Positions 22,843-32,284 of a DNA stretch of 64,000 nt are shown in pieces. This DNA comes from Tenrec ecaudatus (Eukaryota; Chordata; Mammalia; Afrosoricida; Tenrecidae): positions 26,908,001 through 26,972,000 of the forward strand of contig NC_134540.1 of the NCBI RefSeq assembly GCF_050624435.1, written 5' to 3'. The notes below the pieces were generated by a model. It had not been told where the DNA came from and did not search any database. It saw nothing but the letters and a program-made list of their open reading frames with translations. A program made the position numbers and the translations under genes. Each line of letters starts with the position of its first letter. The stretch's first letter is position 1.

Positions 22843-23628
22843 CGTCTTCATCCATCAGCCTTTAATATGTGCGTACACAGTAATTCCTTGTGGGAATTTA
22901 CCTTTTTAGGTCAGTCTTTCTTTTAAAAATAATGACAGGCCACAGCTTAGTTCCATTAGCCAAACATGACAGAATGTGTGTGTGTTTTTTTAATTCCCTG
23001 TGGTTAAGAGTAAAATAAAAGTGTTGTCTCCCAAAATTGCCCCAGTTCTGTTGCTTAGAAGACCAAAGGTCATAGGTGTTTCCTTCATGTTCCCCAAATC
23101 TCCCAGACCATAGTTATAGATCCTTCTTTGTTTAATTATGAATGAACGGGATGACATCACTTTTTCATCAGGGTTTTTTGGCAACGTCTGTGAAAGATTT
23201 GTTCTTTGCCTCAAACATAGGGCAAACCTATTCCTGAAGCAGGGACATCACCTGCTGACACAACAAAATGTTCAATTCCAGGTGCTTTAATTTGTCGTCT
23301 TTGGCCATTTGAAGAGCACATGAGCGAATTCCCATGCGTGTTACACAGTCACCATTTAGTCGACACTCCATAACCCATTTATGCAATTCAGTCTCTAGAG
23401 CCCCATAGGAAGTTGTTAAACCACATCGAGCTTTTTTTGCCTTTGGAGTTTTTTCCAAGTCAGCTTTCATTTTCCGCCACTCCCTCACTTGTTTTTTGTC
23501 AGCACAAAATTCCCTTCTAGGAGTACTGTTATTGGCTTTTTCTGCTCTTGACATAACCTTAAGTTTAAACCAACTTCATATCACCTGTGTTTTGGCTTTG
23601 GTCCAGGATTAGAAGTATTGGGATCCAT
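22297..23628 (-). pseudogene. Pogo-like transposase, frame-broken
   Basis: The start I prefer is the ATG at 23628 (MDPNTSNPGPK...), followed after a frame break by ...MSRAEKANNSTPRREF, with KKQVREWRKMKADLEK and ARCGL...ALETELHKWVMECR...VT..GIRSCALQMA: the paired helix-turn-helix and CENP-B-type DNA-binding region of pogo transposases (roughly residues 20-130). At 22990-23214 come RQRTNLSQTLP..., the FRSF-like segment and GLGDLGNMKETPMTF, which lead into the catalytic DDE domain. Near 22610 the phrase equivalent to 'SQPQDVCLNKP' marks the end of the DDE domain. The C terminus (22297-22560) holds KKCGLSNAMDGSEDG and an Asp/Ser-rich acidic tail ending in a stop. Total ~444 codons, a normal size. 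At least three frame changes plus an inserted GT microsatellite break it, so no activity is expected. Confidence 0.85.
22797..22841 (+). repeat. (GT)n microsatellite inside the transposase
   Basis: Forty-five bases of uninterrupted GT repeat lie in the C-terminal third of the catalytic region and break the reading frame. Confidence 0.98.
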
Positions 23629-24715
23629 TTCTAACAGGATAAAAAAATATTTTTGAAAAGGATGTGGTACCATTGAATTCTCAAAAGATACTGTAAGCCC
23701 TACTCCAAAAATAAATTCCAGTTATAGTTCTTAAAGAGGTCAATTTACGTAAAAATGGTGGTTTCTAGGCAACTATACATATAAATAAGTAAAATCAATT
23801 GGCAATACAATGCAGGCAGACTTCACCACGGGAAACAGATACCCCCCAAAAGAATCACACTCAAAAGACAGCATGAGACCCCAAACATGCTGGATCACCA
23901 AGGGAGCTGACAGACATTCAGGGTTTGGAGAGTTTGATATGACAATATTCCAGAATGTGATGATGCGAGTATGTTTTTATAGAGCAGCCTGTATTAGGGC
24001 TCATACTATACACACACACAGTGTTACTGCCTGAGCTGCCTTATCCCATGTACACAAAGCAGCTTATATGCTTGAGGCCTAATTCAGCCGATGATATTAC
24101 AGAATGTGATAACATGACTGCTTGCATAGAGACGCCTGTGTTAATTCTCATATTATACATGCTGTATTGTGTACCCCTGTATTGCTGCATACTCGTGTTA
24201 CCGCTGATGCACGGGAACAGGCAGTAACACAGTGCATACACGCACAGCGTGTATATTAAGAACCCCAACACAAGCTGTCTATGCACGCGTAGTCAACACT
24301 GGGTCCAGGTAAGGGTTAATAAGAAAATTTAGTAAATAAAATATAGCAGACGACTGGAAATAAACGTACTGCATATCCAAGACCAGAGATATACCGGTTC
24401 TTGTATTCAACAGTGCTTGGGCGGAGCAAGGGGGCACGACCAAGCATGGGAAAGACGTTAAAGGCTATGTCATTGGTCACAGCCCTGGGGAAGAGCAAGA
24501 GAAGAAGGACAGCCGCAGCCGACATTCATCTGACAAGGATGCGGTGCGTCCCAGGTGCCAGCAACTGCAGGGACAACACAGAGGCTGCAGGTGGGCAGGA
24601 GAAAAGAAGAGCGGTGATGTCATCAGTCATCGGACCACCCACAGGGGCTGCAGGTGCCCGCAGACGAGCAGGAGAGACCGGAGAACAGGTAAGTGGGACC
24701 CTCACTTGAGTATAA
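23629..24715 (-). promoter_or_regulatory. Leader of the pogo-like element, GC-rich promoter-like end
   Basis: This ~1.1-kb noncoding stretch lies upstream of the transposase on the reverse strand. The part at 24400-24715 is distinctly GC- and CpG-richer than its surroundings. On the reverse strand it carries 'gtgaccaatgac' (CCAAT box, complement at 24470-24480) and a TGATGTCATCA-type CRE-like palindrome at 24615-24625. At 23941-24240 an imperfect ~150-bp direct duplication and an inverted repeat (24017-24033 with 24218-24234) are seen. A promoter role is inference from position and composition. Confidence 0.5.
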
Positions 24716-24967
24716 GCCAAGGGGGACTTTTTCAGCATAAAAAAATGTGCTGATAAAACGCGGCTTATACACGATTATATATTGATTTAAAAAAAATGTT
24801 GACACACCGAGAACATATTAACTGTCACTGAGCAAGTTGTACAGAAATTAAATGGGAACAACATGTACTGGGTAGACTTTTGCAAAAAACAACTTGTTAA
24901 AAAAATCAAAGAAAAGACTAGAGAGCGCAGTTCCACTCGAATATACCTGAGTTAATTGAACAGCAAA

Positions 24968-25090
24968 CGGTGGTGGCATAGTGCATGCACAGTGAGCTGC
25001 TAAAACTGCAAGGTCAGTAGTTCGAAACCACCAACCGTTCTGCAGGAGAAAAACAGGGCTTTCTACACCTATGAAGAGTTACAATTGGAG
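24968..25090 (+). repeat. AfroSINE head and body, forward
   Basis: 'ggtggtggcatagtgcatgc', 'gagctgctaaaactgcaagg', 'agtagttcgaaaccaccaac', 'tctgcaggagaaaaacaggg' and 'tatgaagagttacaattgga' give a good match to the promoter (A and B boxes) and body. The tail is replaced by unrelated sequence after 25090. Confidence 0.9.
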
Positions 25091-25774
25091 GTCGTGGGGG
25101 AGGCAAGCAGAGCTGGAGACCAGACCAGAGGCCACACTCAGGATCTGACCAGATGGCCCGCTGTCCTATAGGACGATCAAGGAAACCCAGCGTTTGATGG
25201 CAGAACCAGTTCCTGGCATTAAAGTAGAACCAGATGCGAGCAACCCATTATTTTCACGTGGTCGTTGCTGCCCCACCAGTATTTCCTCTTGAAGAGAGGG
25301 ACCTTTAAACATCAACTATTCCTTCCAGAAGAATCCCAATGGCACCTCCTAAAGTATGTTTCACGACCAAAATTTATCAGCCTAATGTAGATAAGTTAGG
25401 AGAATATGTTTAGATATTTTGAAAGCTAAGTGGTTCCCAGCACTGCAGATCTGCACAGTTCTGCTATGGACCGAGGCTTTGTTAAATGCTCCCAATCCAG
25501 ATGATCCAGTAGCAAATAGCATAGCCGATGTAGTGCAAGACAAATGAAGCCCAAGTCATGGAAACAGCTACAGCACGGGCTAGACTCTATGCTAGGAATC
25601 ATATGTAAGTTGATCTGATAATCAAGTGTGCATAACTTCTCCTGGGCTGCCAAGACTTCTTCATTTTTTTGTTTGCATTTAATGGACACAATCTTAGAAT
25701 CATTACAGAGTAACAGCCCAGACGTCTTCAGTCCCATGGTGACTGAACGCACACTCACAAAAAAATAAATAAAT
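25091..25774. other. Unassigned sequence
   Basis: Around 25165-25215 there are short SINE-like phrases ('tgtcctataggacgatcaag', 'tgatggcagaaccag') out of order, perhaps a rearranged SINE. A 110-codon reverse frame (25426-25758) has no family signature. Confidence 0.4.
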
Positions 25775-25876
25775 AAAATTTATTGTCTCAGAAACCCACA
25801 GGAGCAATTCCACCCTGTCTTATAGGTCACTATGGGTCAATGCCGACCCAATGGCAGTGAGATTGTTTTGTTTTAT
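25775..25876 (+). repeat. AfroSINE 3' half, forward
   Basis: 'gtctcagaaacccacaggag', 'accctgtcttataggtcact', 'atgccgacccaatggcagtg' and 'agattgttttgtttt' are the SINE body and tail. Confidence 0.9.
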
Positions 25877-26029
25877 AGATAAGGAATTCGACGTGAAATC
25901 GTTTTAATCAAGATCAGACCTATAAGAATTGACAGAGCCAGGATTAAAATCCTAATTTGTCAAAAACCACAGGTGTCATTTTTAAATCACCTCACTACAG
26001 TTTTAATTAAACTAAAAGAAGGGTATGTG

Positions 26030-26226
26030 AAAAACAATTCCTTGCTCCCTAGTCAAGTCTGACTTACAGGGATCCGATAAGACAGAGGAGAAAGATCCCT
26101 GGGATTTCTGAGACAGTGACTTTATCAGGAAAGGAAACCTCCTTCATGCCCTGAGTTTTCCCCAGAGAGCAGATGGTGGTTTCAAACTGGTCACTTTGCA
26201 CCATCAGGACACCATGGGGGCACCTC
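26030..26226 (-). repeat. AfroSINE, reverse, near full length
   Basis: 'cttacagggatccgataaga', 'gggatttctgagacagtgac', 'gagcagatggtggtttcaaa' and 'caccatggggg' follow the complement order from tail to head. Confidence 0.7.
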
Positions 26227-26909
26227 CCTTCTCTGATTCAAAGACAAGACCCTCCTCCTATTAAAAGAAAGATAGGATCCTATTCATCTCCTTTCCTATT
26301 CTAAATTACCATAATTAGCATTGTGTTCTTAGAAATGTGCTCACATTGTAAAAAAAAGTCAGCCTTCAAACCAAGGAAAGGGGTGTCTTGGCATGTGAGA
26401 ATCCTGTGGATTGTGTAATCCATCTGAAAGAGCTTCGCGGAATACTGCTGAGGATAGAAGGGGGAACAAGGGCAACTAAATTGCTTAAGTAATAGTTAAT
26501 CAAGAGCACATTTTCAACATGGGCTGAACTTGATTTCACCCATATAAGAATAAATAGGAGATTTGGGTTGTTAGGGAGAAACGAGAGCCCCTGGGGGCTT
26601 TCCCAGCTGATGCCCTTTTCGCAAAAACTTCTAAGACATTCATCTCAATGTAATGAGAGATCAGAAGGTTATCTCCTTACCAGGAGTGCCTTAGGGGCCA
26701 ACAAAGTCTTTTGAAGAGGCTAACCACTCTCCAGCAGTCTCTATCTATAGTGCAGAAGGCAGACGGACTTCAGGCTTTGACATTCAGAGAATAGCTTTTG
26801 CTTAGGACAGCTGACATTTCCGTTTTGTCCATGAGCTGAACTTGGCTGAGCTAGAGAGATGATTTGTAGTCTGCAGGAAAGTTTTCATATAGAGAGGGCA
26901 TTCAAATCC
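26227..26909. other. Unassigned sequence
   Basis: No feature recognised. Confidence 0.4.
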
Positions 26910-26960
26910 ATAGGTCTCTATGAGTTGGGGCCAACTCATTGACACCTAACAAAAAGTGTG
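26910..26960 (+). repeat. RTE 3' terminus, forward
   Basis: 'ggtctctatgagttggggcc' followed by 'aactcattgacacctaacaa' is the terminal ~50 bp of the RTE LINE. It is an extremely 5'-truncated insertion or the remnant of a longer, decayed copy. Confidence 0.65.
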
Positions 26961-27992
26961 TATATAACATAGAAATAAACTAAAGTACATTTTACCCCCA
27001 CTATTCAGAAACCCTTTTAGATAGAACTTAAGATAATGGAAACTTAACTGGAATTATTTCTGAATCTAACAGGGAATCATAATTTCCTAATGATTATTTC
27101 ATTCTAGATTACAAATTGGTCTTTGCAAATATATATATATATAATCAGTTTCTTTCACAAATAAAGTACAAAATTGCTTCTGCAAAACTTGTATAAAATG
27201 TGATTATGTAAAGCCTATGTAAAATATAAACAATTTGTACTTTCATATATATATATTCTTTCAGTTAATCTTGATTTATACAGTGTTGAGTATATTACTT
27301 CAGTGGTAAATCAAAATGCTGTATAATCACCAAAAGAATAAAAACTAAGCGATCATATATCGTTGATGTGAGAGCTGGGTGGCAATATGACTGGGCTGAA
27401 ATGGTGGCTTCATTTATTACCAGGTTTGGGACATTGAGGAAGCACTTCTTTTTATGTCTCAGTTACTTTGTCAATCAAAGTAGACGTTCCACCTAAGGTT
27501 TCTGTGGGTGGTTAAATTATGTAAAGAGATCCTGTGTCTGGTGTTTAGAATAGTACCTATCATGTAGTCAGATTTAATAAATATTATAATTTATCTCTGC
27601 ATTACCATAGTGGGATTTGAAGAGGAAGGAGTTCATAGAAGGTTCTGAAGAGCCCAGCTTTAATATCCCTACTGTTAAATTTGGGGGCATAAAACTAGTG
27701 TGATGATAAAATTGGCTTCTACAGGGAGAACAGATTATAAAGTAATCAAGAGATTTGGAAGTTGACTGGTATCATATTGGTAGCTTGAAATGTGTCCATA
27801 TTAGAAATAGTCATATCAGGCAGGGTGTCCTGTCTGCTCAGTCAATTGTTAAACATTTACCGGGGATGACATTACAATTGAATTTATTATCCCCTAAGCT
27901 TGTCTTTTCTACTACAATGGTGCACTTATCACCTGTGCAGATGTATTCACCAGGTTCCTGTGCCTGAAAGTGACAGCACAGCGCTGATACTC
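26961..27992. other. Unassigned AT-rich sequence with short TA tracts
   Basis: Short (TA)n tracts lie at 27129-27143 and 27245-27255. No gene or known repeat end was recognised. Confidence 0.4.
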
Positions 27993-28146
27993 TCTCACTG
28001 CCAACAAGCCAATGCTGACCATAGTGACCCTCTGGGGGTTTTGAAAGTGTAATTGTTAAGGGAGTGGAAAGCCCAGTCCTTCTTCCATAAAGCTGCTGCT
28101 GTTCAAACTGCCAAGCATGGAGATCGCAGCTCAGCACATGGCCACT
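27993..28146 (-). repeat. AfroSINE, reverse
   Basis: 'ctcactgccaacaagccaat', 'gaccatagtgaccctctggg', 'gggagtggaaagcccagtcc' and 'gctgctgttcaaactgccaa' follow the complement order. It directly abuts the next LTR. Confidence 0.8.
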
Positions 28147-28147
28147 G

Positions 28148-28713
28148 TGTGTTAGTCCCGGTTGACGAGAGATGCAACTCCAGGGAGACTCATATGTGTA
28201 TGAGAAAGAGCTTTATATGCAAGAGCAATTGAATATTGAGAAAACATCCCAGCCCAGGCCAGATCAAGGCCATAAGTCCAATATTAGCCCATATGTCTGA
28301 TGCCAATCTATAAAGTCCTCTTCAGAATCACAAAACACATACAATGGCGCCAAAATGCAGGAAGATCACAGGTCAGTGGGTGGAAAGTCTTGTGGATCCT
28401 GTGGTGTCAGAATCTCAGCGCTGGCAGATGTCTGTTTGGTTCCTTTAATTCTGAAACTCTTACTGCCTCAAGGCAGCTTCATGTGGCTTCTCCTCAGAAA
28501 TGTCTTGCAGGGAGTGAGCCTTTTCAGTAGAGAGTCTCCGAGGGAGTGAGCAGAAAGAGAAAGTGTCTCCTGCCCCCAAGGAGGAAAAAAGGATTTCCCA
28601 GAATCCTTAGGAGAAGGCCATGACCACACAGAGGCCTCATTGGCAATGATCTGCTGGCAGGCTAGATTCCACCCCTTCACTCAGAATCCTGAAACTGACA
28701 CCAGGGCTCCACA
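28148..28713 (-). repeat. Solo LTR, MaLR-like, reverse, near full length
   Basis: It begins 'tgtgttagtcccggttgacg', continues 'agactcatatgtgtatgaga', 'gagcaattgaatattgagaa', 'aacatcccagcccaggccag', and ends near 'cccttcactcagaatcctga' and 'aactgacaccagggctccac'. It is the best-preserved long member of the family in the window. Confidence 0.8.
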
Positions 28714-28740
28714 GTGCATATAGGAGTCCCTATCCTTGGG

Positions 28741-29235
28741 GCTGTTGTCAGGTTCCATCAAGCATGCTCTGCCTCATAGTGTAAGCGAGCCGGCACTGCC
28801 TGGTCCTGCAGTCATCCTAGTACTCCGAGTCCACTGTTCCAGTCACGATGTCATCTATCCCCTTGAGGTCCTTCCCTTTGCTTCCCCCGAACATGTACTT
28901 AGCTAAGTATGATGCGCCACTCTAGGTTCTGGTTCCTCCAGATAACATGCTTAAAGCATATGACATGATACCTCACATTCGGACTTCTAAGAAATATTCT
29001 GACTATACTTTTGCCCACTCTGATGGGTTCTTCTGGCAGTCCAAAGTATCTTCCATATTCCTCACCAGAACCATAATTCAACAAGAGAAATTATTCTTCT
29101 GACTACCTATTTATTGTCTATTCTGCACGTGCATATCCGAAGGTTGAAAATGCTTGGGGCAGGCCCACCTTGGTCTTCAAAATGGTATCTTTTCTTTTAA
29201 ATAATGTGAGTAATTTAAAGAAATCTTCTGTAGTG
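28741..29235 (-). repeat. RTE 3' end, reverse
   Basis: 'gctgttgtcaggttccatca' is the complement of the LINE terminus. It continues through 'ggttcctccagataacatgc', 'gttcttctggcagtccaaag' and 'caccagaaccataattcaac', covering roughly the last 490 bp of the element. It lies head-on to the forward RTE copy that begins at 29238. Confidence 0.85.
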
Positions 29236-29347
29236 TCCTTAAAGATTGGAGGAAGCTTTATTGACAACCTTTGGTATGCTGATGACACAAAGTGACTGCT
29301 GAAAGTGAGGAGGAATTAAAGCCCTGACTGATGAAGATCAAGGATTG

Positions 29348-29852
29348 TGTTACTCTGGTTAGACTAGAGAAACAAATTCATAGAAACACTCTTATGTGAA
29401 TAAAAAAGAGGCTTATATTAAAGGGCAATTGAATATTGCAAAAACATCCCAGCCCAGTCCAGACAAATCCTTAAGTCCAGTATTAGCCATATGTCTAATA
29501 CCAATCTATAAAGTCCTCTTCAGACTCATGAAACACATGAAATGACACCGAATGCAGGAAGATCACAGGCCAGTGGGTGGAAAGTCTTGTGGATTCAGTG
29601 GCAATGCAAGCATCTCAAAGCTGGCAGGGGTCTCCACATACCTCGTCCAGCTCCAGAGCTCTAGTGTAGCTCCATGTATCTTATAAATGGAAATGGCTCA
29701 CAGAGAGTAAGCATGTGTCCTGCCTTCCACAATCTGTTTATCTCCATAGCACCTCCAAATGAGGTAATCAAGCTGTGGCCTGATTGATAGGATAAACTCC
29801 ACCCCTTCACTCACAAATCTCAAATTGATGACAGATGATGTAACTACCCTAG
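29348..29852 (-). repeat. Solo LTR inserted in the RTE, reverse
   Basis: It starts 'tgttactctggttagactag', then 'gggcaattgaatattgcaaa' and 'aaacatcccagcccagtcca', and ends 'cttcactcacaaatctcaaa' 'ttgatgacagatgatgtaac'. The flanking RTE sequence resumes at 29853, with 'gattg' before and 'ggttg' after as a likely 5-bp target duplication with one change. The LTR is therefore younger than this RTE copy. Confidence 0.8.
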
Positions 29853-30186
29853 GGTTGTAGCTTACTGTATAGATTATAACTTAATGTAAGGAAGACCAAA
29901 ATCCTCACAACTGGACCAATAGCTGACATCATGTTAATGGAGAAAGTGTTGATGTTGTGAAGGATTTTGTTTTCCTTGGAATCATAGTCAATGATCATGG
30001 AAGCAGCAGTGAAAAGATCAAAAGACACATTGCATTAGATAAATCTGTTGCTCAAGACTCTTTAGTGTATTGAAGAGCAAGGATGTTTTATTGAGGACTA
30101 AAGTGCACCTGACCCAATCCAGGGTATTCTTCATTGCATCATATGCATGTAAAAGTTAGACATTATATAAGGAAGACTGCAGAAAA

Positions 30187-30414
30187 ATGGATGTATTTGA
30201 ATTATGGTGCTGGAGAAGAATATTGGAGGTACCATGGGCTACTAAAAGGACAAACAGATCTGTATTAGAAGAAGTAAGACCAGTGTGCCCCTTAGAGGTA
30301 AGGATGGGAGGACTGTGTCTTACATACTTTGGACATATTGTCAGGAGAGACCAGTCCCTGGAAAAGGACATCATGTTCAGTCAAGTGAAGGGTGGTGAGA
30401 AAAGAAGACATTGA
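30187..30414 (+). pseudogene. RTE ORF C-terminal remnant
   Basis: The frame MDVFELWCWRRILEVPWATKRTNRSVLEEVRP...LCLTYFGHIVRRDQSLEKDIM matches the conserved C-terminal segment of RTE/BovB ORF2 ('f..WcwRr.l.vpWt..rtn.siL.ei' and 'yFGHi.Rr..slek.im'), about 75 residues downstream of the RT domain. This piece is uninterrupted, but the rest of the ORF is broken by the LTR and frameshifts. Confidence 0.85.
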
Positions 30415-30570
30415 ACAAGATGGATTGACACAGTGCTTGCATCCATGGCCTCAGGCATAGACACAGTTGTGAGAATGGTGCTGGGCCACTGCACAACCTG
30501 CAGTGTTTTGTTCTGTTGTGCATGGTGTCACTATGGGTTGGAATGGCTGGAGGGCACTTAGCAACATCTG

Positions 30571-30808
30571 CAGTCTATTTGCATAATGCAATGTGTTGTT
30601 TAATTCCCTGACTACTGCTCCCCAGGTAATAGATTGTGTATCTGTGTAAAATGAAATACTTAACTTTAATATCTTCTCTATTTACTGTGATATCGTTCAC
30701 TGGATGCAATAGTGTCAGGATGCTAGTTTTCTTTATTTGATGTGAATCCATTCTGAAAGCCGTAGACTTGGGTTTTTATTAGTAAGGGTTATATAATTAA
30801 GGTTTATT
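30571..30808. other. Unassigned sequence
   Basis: No feature recognised. Confidence 0.4.
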
Positions 30809-31412
30809 GTGCCAACCTGGTCGATAAACACGTGTGGGATTAACTGAAGGGCAGAGAGATAAATGGCTCGGTGAGCCTCACCTTTCTAGTTCTCATGTCT
30901 CTTACTTTCTGATGGTTGAACTAGGGTGCAGCTGCCTTAGGCTGTTCTATGTTTTAGCTGGCAAGGCTACTTCCTGCAAGACGTCCCTGAGGAGAAGCCA
31001 CATGGACCTATCCTGACGCTGCCCTGGGTGCTGGAGCAGCCAAGACCCCTGACAGCACTGAGATGCTTACACACTCACTGATTTGGCGTTCCTCCTGCAT
31101 TTGGTGTCATTGTGTGTGTTTTGTGAGATTGAGGAGGACTTTGTAGATTGGTGTCAGACATATGAGTTAATATTGGACTTGCGGGCTTGGACAGCACTGG
31201 GTTAGGATACATTCTTCATGTACACTTACTCTTTATATAAAACTCTCTTGTATACATATGAGTTTCTGTGGATTTGTTTCCCTAGTTTACCCAGACCAGG
31301 GGTCCTCAAACTTTTTAAACACGGGGCCAGTTTACTGTCCCTCAGACCCGTTGGAGAGCCAGACTATAGTTTAAACAGGCTGTAGTTTGAGGATGCCAGA
31401 CCCAGACTAATA
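30809..31412 (+). repeat. Solo LTR, MaLR variant, interrupted by a hAT MITE
   Basis: It begins 'tgtgccaacctggtcgataa', a start typical of MLT/MST-type LTRs and different from the other copies here, and shares the 3' half: 'ggactttgtagattggtgtc', 'aactctcttgtatacatatg', 'gtttccctagtttacccaga'. The end is displaced by the 103-bp insert at 31297 and resumes with 'ctaata' after the target duplication. Confidence 0.75.
31297..31399. mobile_element. hAT MITE, 103 bp, perfect 8-bp target duplication
   Basis: The left end 'caggggtcctcaaac' and the right end 'gtttgaggatgccag' are inverted repeats with few mismatches. The perfect direct repeat 'acccagac' stands at 31289-31296 and 31400-31407. An 8-bp duplication with CAGGG-type ends is diagnostic of the hAT superfamily. 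It is too short to encode anything and must have been mobilised in trans. A relation to the horizontally spread Charlie/OposCharlie-like families is possible but not established. Confidence 0.92.
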
Positions 31413-31696
31413 TAAAGGACTACAAGGTCCCTTCCCTTTCAGCAAGCGAGGTTGTGTCATTGTATATTTCAGGCTGCTATTGAGACTCACTCAGATCTTG
31501 ATGCTGCAGCCCTTTCCATATAGTCAAGGTTCTTGGATTGTTTTCTCAACACAACGATGGAGTATGTCTCATACATTAAGCAAGGCTGGCACACACCTTC
31601 ACTTTCTCTGATTTTAAACCATGCAGTATTCCCTTGTTCTGTTTCAATGACTGATCTTGTCCTAAGTACAGATTCCTCGTAAAAGAAGACTGGGAA
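31413..31696. other. Unassigned sequence
   Basis: Some phrases at 31480-31600 ('cttcactttctctgatttta') resemble reverse RTE, but the match is too weak to call. Confidence 0.35.
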
Positions 31697-31815
31697 TCTC
31701 TCTCTTTCTCTCCTCTCCTCTCCTCTCCTCTCCTCTCCTCTCCTCTCCTCTCCTCTCCTCTCCTCTCCTCTCCTCTCCTCTCCTCCTCTCCTCTCCTCTC
31801 CTCTCCTCTCCTCTC

Positions 31816-31904
<89 letters not shown>

Positions 31905-31913
31905 CTTTCTCTC
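31697..31913 (+). repeat. TCTCC/TC polypyrimidine microsatellite
   Basis: A run of TCTCC pentamers (about 31706-31822, one unit shortened near 31783) passes into an uninterrupted CT dinucleotide run of about 80 bases and then a TTTC-rich end. The plus strand is purely pyrimidine for some 200 bases. Long reverse-strand frames of Arg, Glu and Gly across it are an artefact of the repeat. Confidence 0.97.
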
Positions 31914-31929
31914 GTCCTTCACAGTTGAC

Positions 31930-32276
31930 CCTGGGAGGCAACCTGGGAGAGGGTAGTGCCCTGCCATGTTCCCGGGGAACATGGATCCCTGTGACTCTGC
32001 ACCCACCAGCCTGTCATCATGCACCCACTTTACCTTTCTCTGTCATCAGCCTAGCATCAGCCACGTATGTCTGAGGGGGATGCGTCATCAGCCTAGCGTC
32101 AGCCACATATGTCTGAGGGGGATGCTAGGGCTTCCACCAGCATCAGACCCATTGATTTGAGTTGAACTGGGCTGGAATGCCTTCTTGTTATAAAATTACT
32201 TCTTGAGATGAAGCTCTTTCTTATACAGATGTGAGTGTCACTGGCTTTGTTTCTCTAGACAACCTGACTTAACACA
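31930..32276 (+). repeat. Solo LTR 3' part, MaLR-like variant, with internal duplication
   Basis: The 3' end 'aagctctttcttatacagat' 'gtgagtgtcactggctttgt' 'ttctctagacaacctgactt' 'aacaca' matches the family. Upstream, a 42-bp unit is tandemly duplicated (32044-32085 and 32086-32127). The 5' end of the LTR is not recognisable past the pyrimidine tract. Confidence 0.6.
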
Positions 32277-32284
32277 ATCATTTT

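Larger units (their letters stand above)
21924..24785 (-). mobile_element. Pogo-like DNA transposon, ~2.86 kb, both TIRs present
   Basis: The left end is 'accatatatacttgaggata' and the right end is the near-complement, finishing 'cttatacacgattatatatt'. The inner continuation of each end matches the 116-bp MITE at 4546. Between them, on the reverse strand, lies a decayed transposase (22297-23628) with a helix-turn-helix/CENP-B-like N-terminal part, a central catalytic region and an acidic C terminus. A ~1.1-kb noncoding leader lies between the right end and the transposase start. The layout is that of a Tc1/mariner-superfamily pogo/Tigger element. A name cannot be given without a database. Confidence 0.85.
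29238..30570 (+). repeat. RTE/BovB-like LINE, forward, C-terminal RT to 3' end
   Basis: It reads 'attggaggaagctttattga', 'tggtatgctgatgacacaaa' (codons of the YADD-type RT motif), 'ctcacaactggaccaatagc', 'aatcatagtcaatgatcatg', and ends '..gggttggaatggctggag' 'ggcacttagcaacatc'. A solo LTR (29348-29852) interrupts it. The 5' half is missing. Confidence 0.85.

Noticed and set aside
24401-24753. Overlapping frames of about 70-100 codons in GC-rich sequence
   Set aside because: They lie in the noncoding leader of the pogo-like element; the GC content keeps frames open and no family signature is seen.
31576-32024. Two long reverse frames made of Arg-Glu and Gly-Glu-Glu-Arg repeats
   Set aside because: They are translations of the TCTCC/CT microsatellite, open only because the repeat lacks stops.
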